From a virus, in the IMG/VR virus record IMGVR_UViG_3300047379_000441, positions 1-24,663 of that record: DNA of 24,663 bases. One strand, written 5' to 3'. Every line of letters starts with the position of its first letter. The stretch's first letter is position 1. The position numbers and the translations under genes are program-made. The notes beneath the pieces were generated by a model. It saw only the letters and a program-made list of their open reading frames with translations, did no database searches and was not told where the DNA came from. Below, piece by piece: positions 10,396 to 22,300 of this stretch.

Positions 10396-13300
10396 ATGAT
10401 TACTACTGGTTTTGATGCTAGGGTAAAAGTACAGCAAGTCATTGATAGCCAATTACCAGAATTCATTTTAAATGAAAACCCTAAAGTTGTAGACTTTCTT
10501 AAACAATATTACACGTCTCAGGAATTCCAGGGAGGTGCGATTGATATTGTCGAGAATTTAGATCAGTATCTAAGTCTTAATAATTTAACTCCAGAAATTT
10601 TAACTGACCATACATCAGTAACTTCTGATGTTACGTCTACTGATACTACAATTAATGTAACAACTACAGGTGGTTTTCCCAAAGATTATGGTCTTTTCAG
10701 ACTAAATGATGAGATTATTACCTATACTGGAATAACCACAAATAGTTTTGTGGGTTGTATTCGTGGATTTAGTGGTATTACCTCTTATAGAGATCGTCTA
10801 AATGCAGAAGAATTAGTATTTGAATCTTCAGCAGCAGATTCTCATACTACAGGAACTCAAGTTAAAAATATAAGCTCACTATTTCTCAAAGAATTTTATA
10901 GAAAACTAAAGTATCTTCTTGCACCTGGATTTGAAGATGTTAGTTTTGAGAGTTCACTTGATGTAAACAATCTCATCAAGCAGATTCGTAACCTGTATCA
11001 AAGTAAAGGAACCGAAGAATCTTTTAGAATTCTATTTGCAATCTTATATAATGAAGTTCCTAAAGTTATTAACCTAGAGGACTTCCTTCTAAAACCCTCT
11101 TATGCAGAATTTATAAGAAGAAGAGTTCTTGTTGGTGAACAAATTTCGGGTAATCCGAATAAACTTATTGGTCAAATGATCGGTAATTATCGAGATACTG
11201 CTACTGGTCCAGTATCAGAAGTTGAAATTATTACTAGAAATAAAAAAACATTTTATAAAATTCAACTTTTCTCTGGATACAATGAGAAAAGTCTCATTGA
11301 AGGAACGTTTAATATCACACCAAATAGTTTAATCTCCGATAGTATTTCTATTGGATCTTCCGTAGTTAGTGTAGATAGCACTATTGGGTTTGGTCAAACT
11401 GGTATTATAAGCGTTGAAGGTCAAAAGATAGAATATAGAGATAAGAGTATCAATCAATTCTTTAATTGTAGTGGAATTACTTCTGCGATTACACCAGGAA
11501 CTCTTGCATATTCACAAACTGACACTATCTATGGATATGAAGATGGAGATACATCAAAGAGAGTAGATCTCAGAGTTACTGGTGTAATGTCAGATATTGA
11601 GGATAAAGATCAATATACTTTACTATTCAATGATGATTTAATTAGTGTTAAAAATCTTGGTGATAGTATTGTTAATAATGATGAAAATTATAAGCAATTT
11701 GCTTTCAATACCTGGATTTATAATACTAGAACACGATATGAAATTGAAAGTTTTTCAAATAACACAGTAACTTTATTTGAAACTGCAGATAAGTCAAGTC
11801 TTAAGAAAAATGATTCTGTAGATATTTTAGATAGAAATGCCGAAAATATTGTAGTATCCAATGCCGTTGTTACTTCTGTAAATGGAAAAGAAGTTCAGAT
11901 AAATCAATCGATCAGTGCTGCATCTAATAGAAGTTTGAGCATACGTAAAAGATTTAACTATGCTACTTCATCTGGTATTCAATTAGAATCTGATAAGATT
12001 TTGACTAATGTTCAAAATACTTATAGTGAAAAACCTAGTGGGATGTATGTTGCATCAAATTCACTTCCAGATTATGAAATAACGAAAGAAATTTCAGAAG
12101 CAACAATTGCTATTACACCAACAACAAATTTAAATAATATTTACCAAGGATTTTTCCCAACTCTTGGCACATATTCTACATTATCATTTGCCAATGATGT
12201 TCCATTCCTGACTGGTGATGAAGTAATTTACACCGGTGATGGGGATAAAATTGTTGGATTGGAATTTGGTAGAGTCTATTATGTTGAAGTTATAAGAGAT
12301 ACTAATCCTGTTAGAACGAATAGAATTAAATTATATAATGCACGATCATTTATTGGAACTAGTCAACATGTAGGATTGGAAGATACTGCGTTTACTACTA
12401 CAACAAATCACACATTTACTTTAAAACAACATTATAGTAAAAATTTAAAAGCAAAGAAATCACTAGTAAACTTCCCACTGATTCCAGATATTAAATCTGG
12501 AAAGAATACCCCAACAGAACCAGGTTCTATCGGTTTGATGATTAATGGTGTTGAAATTCAAAACTATAAATCTGATGATAGAGTTTACTATGGTCCTTTA
12601 GATAATATTAAAGTTTTAAACGGTGGATCAGATTATGATGTCTTAAATCCACCCCAACTTGTAATTTCTGATTCTGCTATTTCAACAGGAACAACCGCAA
12701 GAGCACAGACAGTTGTTACTGGTACAGTTAAAAGAATTATTGTTGACCCACAAGACTTTAGTATTAATAGAGTTTTATCAACAACCATAGAAGGTGGTAA
12801 TGGTAAAGATGCTGTTTTGGAGGCAGTTGTTTCCAAACAGTTCAGGGAGATGCCTTTTAATGCCTCTAGAGTTGGTGTTGCAGTAACCGGTGGTATTGAT
12901 ATTACTAACGATGCTCTAACGTTTGAAAACTTTCATAATTTAATTGATGGTCAAAGACTTGTTTACAGTTCTAATGGCAACTTACCTCTTGGTATTGGAC
13001 TCTTTGGTGGATCTAATACAAATCAAAACGATAATTTGGTAAATGGTGGAGTTTATTATCCAGAGATTATTAATACAAAATCCATATACCTATACAAAAA
13101 TTTATCTGATTATTCTGCTGGTATTAATACAGTTGGTTTTACTACTGTCAATACTGGTGGTATTCATAAATTTAGAACATTCGATGAGCAAAATGTTGTT
13201 TCTGAAATTAAGGTATTAAATCCTGGTTCTGGTTATACCAATAGAAAACTCAGAGTTCATCCAATTGGTATATCTACAATCACAAATATTATTAAATCAA

Positions 13301-16300
13301 AAGATCATGGATTTAATGATGGAGATTTAGTCAATTATAGATTCCAAAATTCTGCTGTTTCTGGTCTTTCCAGTTCCACACAATATAGAATTTTAAAATT
13401 AAATGATTCTGAGTTCCAGATTGCGGAAGCAGTTGGTGGGGCAAGAACAAATTATAATAGAAAAAACTATGTAAGTTTTGGTTCTACTTCTGGTGAAGGA
13501 TATCAAATATTCTCATATCCACCAATTCAAGTCAAGATTGATGCAGAATTTACTGCAGGATCTGGTGGCATTAATACTATTTTTACAACTCCAGTTGTTC
13601 GTGGTCAAATTACTAATGTATATGTTTATGAGAAAGGATCTGACTATGGATCAAACATTTTAAACTTCCACAGAAATCCAAAAGTTGTTACAAAAATAGG
13701 TCAAGGTGCTCAACTAAGACCTATTATTAAGAGGGGATATATTGTTGCAGTTGAAGTTCAGAATGGTGGAAAGTTCTATGATGCCGCACCAGATCTGGAA
13801 ATTAATGGTGATGGTGTTGGTGCTGTATTGAGAGCAGTTGTAAGAGATGGTAAAGTTATTGATGTAATCATCATCAATAGAGGAACAGGATATGATCAAA
13901 ATAATACAAGTATTAATGTCAAACCACCTGGTAGAAATGTAGTTTTAGAATCAAACATTAGACATCTTCGGGTCAATAACTTGAAGAGATTTTCTGATGA
14001 ACTACTTACAAATTATGAAGATAGTTTATCTTATGGTGTTGTTGGTTATTCGACCGATAGAGATGGAGAATCTTTCTTAGATTCAATTTCAGAAGATGAA
14101 CACTCCAAAGTTATTGGATGGGCAAACGATGGTAATCCAATTTATGGGCCATATGCATTTTCTGATCCTAATGATGATAACTCAGCAACTAGACGATTAG
14201 TTAGTGGTTATGTTGATGCATCTTCTGATATCAATAATCGACCATCTTTTGATGTATTTGAATCTGGATATTTTATTGAAGATTTCAAATTTAATGATAG
14301 CGGTGATTTAGATTATCATAATGGAAGATACTCCAAAACTCCAGAATTCCCTGATGGTGTATATGCATATTTTGTTGGTGTATCTACAAATGCAGTTACA
14401 GGAAAATTAGATCCAGAATTCCCATATTTCATTGGTGATACTTATAGATCACAAGTAATTACTGAGAAATTAGATCAAACGTTTGATTTTAATAAATCAA
14501 ATCTTGTTAGGAATACATTCCCATACAGAACAGCAAAACAACATTCAGGAAGTGATTTTCTATTCGAATCAAATTCTCCTGTCGACCAAACAACTGTCGT
14601 TGAATCTGCATCTAAAGGTTCAATTGAATCTTTTGTAATCCTAAATTCTGGTGATGATTATAAAGTTGGAAATTCTTTAAATTATAATAATGCTGGCACT
14701 GGTGGTGGTGGAGCAGCAGCAGAGATATCCAGAGTATTCGGTAGAAAAATTAACGAAATTTCTACAGAATATCTTAAATATGAAAATTCTATTGTTGAAA
14801 GAGAAAATTCAGAGACTCTTAGAATATACACCAATACAATTCATGAATATTTGAATAAAGATACTATTCAAATATCTGGTATTTCGACCCATGTTGAAGG
14901 TCTAATCGGATCGCATGTAATTGGTGTTTCTTCCAACATAACAAGATTATCAGATTATATTTCAGCAGATCAAGGTATATCAACAGATATTTACGTTTCA
15001 TCACTCTCACCTGTAATTGGATCTGGAACTTCTATTGGAATTGGTAGCGAAACCTTTAGAGTTCTAAACGTATTTGCTGATGAAAATATTTTACGTGTTA
15101 AGAGAGGTAATGTAGGAGCATCTCATACGTTTGCTGATTTAATCAGTGTAAATAATGATTATTTTACAATTCCAGTAAAATCCGAAAAAGAAATAGATTC
15201 TAAAAAGAACTACAGTGTATATTTCAACCCTTTTGAATCTATTGGTGTTGGACTACAAACTGGAACTGATGCATCTCTCGGATACCATGTAGGAAGATCA
15301 CCAAAAACAATTTCTGTTCCAACCCAATCAATTTTCATTCCAAACCATCCATTTAAAGATAATCAAGAAGTTGAATTTACTGTTCCTACTGGTTTTGTTG
15401 GGATTGATGCTAGAGATACTCCTGGTGGTTTAACATTTGCATTAGCAAATCAATCAGTTTACGTAATTAACAAAGGAAAAGATTTTATTGGTATTGTAAC
15501 CGAAGTTGGATTTACAACTTCAACAAGTGGTCTATTCTTCCCTGCAACCAATGTTAATACTAACAATAGTTTTGAGTATGCCTTCACAACTAAGTTTAGT
15601 GAGATAACTGCAAATGCACAGAAGATAAAAACACAAGTTTCTATCTCAACTATCCATAACTTAAATAATGGAGATTCTATTGACCTTACAGTAACACCAA
15701 ATCAGTCGGTTGGTTTTGGCACAAATCCATCTGTAAATGTTAAGTATAATACAATATACCAAAAGATTCTAGTTGATAGTGTTGGATTTGGTTCAGATAA
15801 AATTAACACCAATGACAGTAGTGTTACTATTAGTAATCATGGGTATAAAACAGGTCAGAAAGTATTTTATAATTCTACAGATTTAGTTTCTAGTGGTTTA
15901 GAAACAGGAGGATACTTTGTATTCAGAATTGATGATAATAAGTTTAATTTAGCGAGAACATTAAATGATACTATTTCCAATCCACCAGTAATTGTTAGTA
16001 TTGCAAGCACTGGTGGCGCTGATCAAGAAATTAGTCTCTTAAATCCACAAATCGAAGTATTTAAAAATAATAATATTGTTTTCAATGTTTCTGATAGTTC
16101 TCTAATAGACTACGAATTTAAATTCTTCTATGATAAGAATCTTAGTAATGAATTTGTTTCTACCGGAACAACATCAACATTCTCTGTTGTTGAGAGTGCA
16201 ACCAGTGGTATAACTTCTACTTATACTATTACATATAGTAAAGACTTACCAACAAAATTATATTATTCTTTTGAGAAAGATGGTATCTCTATTAAACCAG

Positions 16301-19300
16301 ATGCTGATGTTGTTGATTCTTCTGAAATCATATACATTAACAGTAAGTATAATAAATCTTATAATGTATTTGGAGTTGGATCTACAACGTTCAATATTTC
16401 TCCAAATGAACTCCCAGAAGCATTATCATATACATCAACAAATACTGATACTTTAGAATATACAACAAGTTCAAAGACTGCTTCTGGTCCAATATCCAGA
16501 ATAACTACAGTTTCAACTGGTTCCAACTACTCAAGATTGCCAGTTATATCTGGTTTAGGATCTGGAACAGCAGCAACTGTTGGATCTAATGCAATTATTA
16601 GACCTTTAACAGAATCTATCGGTAAACTAAACAACTTCAGAATTGTTAATGAAGGATTTGAATATGCTTCTGATAAAACTTTAAGACCTCAAGCAAGAAT
16701 TTCAAAATTATTCACGTTAAGTGGAACCGATATTGTAAAATCTGTTAATGTTCTTGATGGTGGTAGAAATTATCTTTCACCACCAAGTCTCATCATTGTT
16801 AACATGTATACTAGAGAGGTGCTTGATCCTTCAACATATTCTCTAGAAACACAATTCTCAGGAAACACTATTGTTGGTGTAGATGTTATTGCAGAACCAA
16901 AAGGTTTGGAATCTGTTGAGCACCGTTTATTTCCAATATTGAATAGTAATGGTGTTCAAGTTGAAAAAATTACTGATTACAGCAATGGTGTTGTAACTTT
17001 GGAAGTAAGCACTCCACCAATTGATGGTTTTATAAATCCACCATTTGTTGTTGGAGATGAAATTTTTGTTGAAGGACTAAGAAAGAAATCTTTCACGGAT
17101 ACTCTTGGTAATATATCTTCACCTGGTAATGGATTTAACTCTGAAGACAATAGATACAATTTCTTCAGAGTAGTTGAATTTACAAATTCAAATCCAGCTA
17201 TATTGAAGTTTAATATTGGTGATGTAACAACTAATCCAGGAGTTCCTGAAGAGTTACAAACTGGATTCACCTCACTTGTTAAAAAACAGAACTTCCCAGA
17301 GTTTAAGTTAAATATTGAAACTGGTATTTTCTTCCTCGGAGAAGAGATTACCGTAAATGGTGTTAAAACTGATTTAGTAACCACTGTTGTTGAGAAAGGT
17401 TTAGTTAAAGTTGATGGTGATTACAAAGTAAAAATTGGTGACAAATTAAAAGGAATCAATTCTGGTGTTTTTGCAACTGTCAATTCTATTACTGATTTTG
17501 AAGGAAGATTCTCTGTAGATTATTCTAGTAAGAAGAATTTTGGTTGGAAGAATAATATTGGTCAATTGAGTAATTCATTACAAGTTATTCCCGATAATTA
17601 CTATTATCAAAATCTTTCATATACTATTCAAAGTCCAAAAGAATTTGTAGATATTCAAGAAAATGTAAGTCGCCATGTTCACCCATCAGGGATGTTAAAC
17701 TTTGCTGATATTCAGTTATTATCCAAATCTACAGTTTCTATTGGATTAACTGATTCGTTTGTTTCAACTGTTCTTGATTTTGTTGGTGAAAGAAGAGTTG
17801 ATACGATTAATAACTTCGATGTAGTTCAAGATTATGATGCAACTAGTGAAACTTCGAGATTTGTAATTTTCAAAAATAGGAGACTCTCTGATTTTATTGA
17901 ATGTAGAACTAATAGAGTATTACAAATTGATGACATCAGTAATAGATTCTCAAGTGCAGAATTTAATAAGGATAGATTTGTTGAAGCAATAGAATATCCA
18001 ATTACAGATTTCTATTCAAGATTCTTAGTTCAAATTTCTGATGAGGATAAAACTAGTTCTCAGTTTAGTGAAGTTGTTGTCTTAAATGATTTTAGTAATA
18101 CTTACACTTTGAATAAAGTAGATCTTTTCACAGATACAAGACTTGGAACTTTATCTGGAGATTTTGCTCCTAGTGGAGATCCAACTTTAAGATTTGATCC
18201 TGTTGATCCAAATAACTTTAATTATAATGTTAAAGTTTATAGAGAGTCGTTTGCACCTTCCACTACAGTTGGAACTGGTTTTACCGAATTTGGTTTCCTT
18301 AGAATTGATGGAAGAACTAAGAGGTTGGGACCTGCGAATGGAAGTGGATTGGTTGGATTTAAGACCGATGTTTTTGAAGCACTCTCTAGCAAATATGACA
18401 CAATATACACCTTTGCACAAGTTCTGAATACTGATACCAATAGAATGAACTACTTTGAAGTAGTTGCTCATCATGATGGACAAGATAATCATGTATCAGA
18501 ATTTTACTATGACACTTTACCAACAACATCATTCTCTGGTGCAAACATTGGCACATTTGGACTGAATGTTTCGGGTGGCGTTATTAGTCTCCAATTTGAA
18601 AATAATATTAATAATAATCTACTTGTTAAGACAAAAACAATTGGAATTGGAACTGTTGGTGCTGGAGTTGCAACTCATAGATTCTTAGTTCCTGGTCAAA
18701 TTCCAGGAACAGAACGAACTGCAAAGTTTGATTCTCAATTAAAGGAAACAGTTGGTATTTCTACTGTATTTGAATTTGATAGTGTATTGCAGTTTAGTCA
18801 AAAATCAATTATAAAAATTGGTATTGGTGAAACTACTGTGGTTCAGAATGTGATGGTAGTTGCTGATCAGCAAAGAACTTCCATTCAATCGTCACCGTTT
18901 ATTAATGTCAATACATCTAATGGTATTGGAACATATTCTTCAGAAATGGTCGGAAGTAATGTAATTGTTAAATTTCATCCAGATCCAGAGTTTGCTACCG
19001 ATACCATTACTCATCAGGCATACAGTCAGCACATTTATACTGATATTGACGAATTTAATATTCCACCAGCATATCTAGTAGGAACCGTTATTGAAGATCT
19101 TGAGAATTCTTTCTATGGTTCGATTAATGTCTTTGGTAAAGATAAGACTGATTTTGATCTGAACTATAAATCTATTCCAATTTATGAAAAAGGATTCAAT
19201 CCAGCAAATACCAATGCATTAAATCAATCTACTGGTGTTATTAGTATTGATGATCATTTCTTTGAAACTGGTGAGGAATTAATTTATACTCCAGCATCAA

Positions 19301-22300
19301 CACTACTTGGTATTGCTGCAACTTCTATTGGTATTGGAACCACTGTTGTAAATGGAACTTTATTTACTGGAGACATTGTTGAAACAGGTTTCTCTACAAT
19401 TACTGGCATTGCAAATTCGACAGGTTTAACCTCGGGTGCTCTACTATTTGGCGATGGAATTCCTGCAAATACTACAATTACAGGTATTCAAACCTTCAAT
19501 TCATATTTCCAAGGTGATGTTGTAAGTGTAGGTGCGACAGTAATTACAGGTATTGGTAATACCTCAGTTATTAAAGTAGGTTCTGGAATTTTCTCTGGCA
19601 ATAGCACTTCATTAGGCACTATCATCGCTATCGGTATTAATTCTGTAACTGCATCTACAACTATTGTTGGTGGTGATGATAGAACTTATTATATTGATAA
19701 TCCAAACTGGTCAGTGACCATGTCGAATGTTTCTACTGCATCGACAACTAGAGAAGTGTTTACTACTGGTATTACTACTGATAAGATGCCTTCCAGAGTA
19801 TATGCAATCAGACTTTCTAAGGATACCTTTAAGTTGACAGGAACTGCTGGTGGAAGTGGGATAGGATTCACATTTACTGATATTGGATCAGGAAATCGCC
19901 ACAAACTTGAAATGAAGAAGAAGCTTGAAAAAGCACTTATTACTATTGATGGTGTAACACAATACCCACTAGCATATACTCCATTAGTATTCAATTTGGA
20001 AAATAATGGAGGAACAACTGTTGGTGCCGCTGTTTCTTTCCTATCACTTTCTGGTATTTCTTCAATCAGACCAAGAGATATTCTTAAAGTAAATGAAGAG
20101 TTCTTAGAAATTCAAAACGTAGGATTTGGAACTACAACATCGGGTCCAATCAGTGGTATTGGAACAGTTCCACTGATCAATGTATCCAGAGGATTTGTTG
20201 GAACTTCAGCAACAACACATAATGATGGTTCAGAAGCAAGAATCTTCAAGGGGGCATTCAATATTGTTGGTAATAAGATTCACTTCACTGAAGCACCTGA
20301 TGGTAAGGGAAATAATGACAGATTAAATGAAAGCGCATTATCTCTTCCAAAATCAACATTTAATGGTAGAGTTTATCTAAGACAAGATTATACTGGTAAT
20401 ACAGTATATGATGATATTTCTTTAGGATTTAACGGGATTGGAAGAACATTTAGTGTTTATAAAGAAGGAGAAAATACTCTCGGATTGGAAGCAGGAAGCA
20501 ACTTAGTATTCATTAATGATATCTTCCAGACTCCCGATACTTCTAATAACACTGGTAACAACTATAACTTTAGTGCTGATGAAGTAACCGGAATTTCTAG
20601 TGTTACATTTACTGGAATCACTAGACCAGGATCTAACGATATAATTATCTCCGAAGAAGATGTTAATCAAAATCAAATTCCAAGAGGTGGTGTTGTAATC
20701 TCTGTTGCATCCACTGGTGGTCTTGGATATGCACCACTAGTTAATGCTAAGGTAAAACCAACTATTGGTGCTGGAAAATCAATTTCTGGTATACTCGGTG
20801 TTTCTACGTTTAGTTCTTCCCAAATCAATATTAGCACTTCTCGTTATATTGAATCAACTGGTATTCTTAAGATCACTACACAAACACCACATAATCTCTA
20901 TGGATCGGGAACATTTGTATATTTAAATGATTTGGAGTTCTCTTGTGCTGCACCACATGCTGGTGTGACTACAACAATATTCCCAGATGGAACTCAAGGA
21001 TTTCAATATCCAGTTACTGGAATATCTTCCGATAAGACATTTGAAATTAATGTTGGGACAAGCACAATTCCACACACATATGAATCTGGTGGAACTATTC
21101 GCCAATACTTCCCACAATTAACCTTTGGTTCTGGATATCGTGGACCTGTTGGTGTTGCAATCACTGATCTTGCATATGCACATAAATTTGTTAGTGCTGA
21201 AACTGACTCCATTACAGATAATACTAATGCAACATATACAGTAACTAACGCTAAGTATACTTCACATTCTGGTGTTCTGATTCTATCAATTCCAAATCAT
21301 GGATTGACCGTATCAAATACTGTTGGAATTGATACTGGATCTTTAACTTTCAAATGTTCCAGTGATAACTTTAAAACAAATCAAGTTTATCCAAGATCAA
21401 CTGATCCTGTTGCAGGTATTCAAACTGCAATTACTGCAGTAACTGCAAATACAATTACTGTAAACATTGGTCCCGCTGGTGGAGCAGGAACTGGTGCAAA
21501 TATCACCGCTATTGTCGGTGCTGGTGGAACACTAGCATTTAATGTTGTTGATGGTGGTAGTGGGTATATCAATCCAGTTGTATCAGTGGATAGTCCATCT
21601 TATGAAAATTTATCTATTACTGGAGTATCAAGACTTGGAACTGGTGCAACAACGGCGACAGGTATTGGTTTATCAATAACATTCGAGTTATCACCATCAT
21701 CTGTTGGCATCGGCACATCATACTTTGAAATTGATAGATTTCAAATTTCAAATCCGGGTTATTCATTCAGAAAGGGTGATGTGTTTAAACCAGTCGGTTT
21801 AGTTACTGCTGCAGGATTATCATCACCTATTTCCGACATCGAATTCACTGTGACTGAAGTATTTAATGATTCATTCTCATCATGGCAATTAGGTGAATTT
21901 GATTATATTGATAGCAATGCATCCAGACAAGATAATATAAGAACTAGATTCCCATTGTTTAAAAATAATCAACTACTCAGTTTTGAAAAAAATAATTCTG
22001 ATGTAACATCTTCTCTCATTGATTTTGATTCTATTTTATTGATTTATGTTAATGGTGTTATGCAAGAACCAGGTAAATCATATGTATTTGAAGGAGGAAC
22101 AACATTCTCATTCCTCGAACCACCTAAGAAAGAAGATAAAGTTGATGTGTTCTTCTATAGAGGAACTAGAAATATTGATAGTGTTGAAGTTGATGTTGAT
22201 GAATCGATTAAACCTGGTGATGAAATTAGAATATTAAAGAATGATTCATTAAGTGTCAATACAATTTCACAAGATTCAAGAATTGTATCTTCAATTATAT

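Noticed and set aside
16977-17384. Reverse-strand frame of 135 codons within the giant gene (others at 18187, 19689, 22527)
   Set aside because: They are antisense shadows of Ser/Thr/Asn-rich coding sequence, with no ribosome-binding sites and no recognisable protein features.
18187-19700. Possible tandem DNA repeats from recurring GGTATTGGAAC in the giant gene
   Set aside because: The repeats encode short Gly-Ile-Gly-Thr turns scattered in the protein; they are protein-level composition, not a tandem DNA array.
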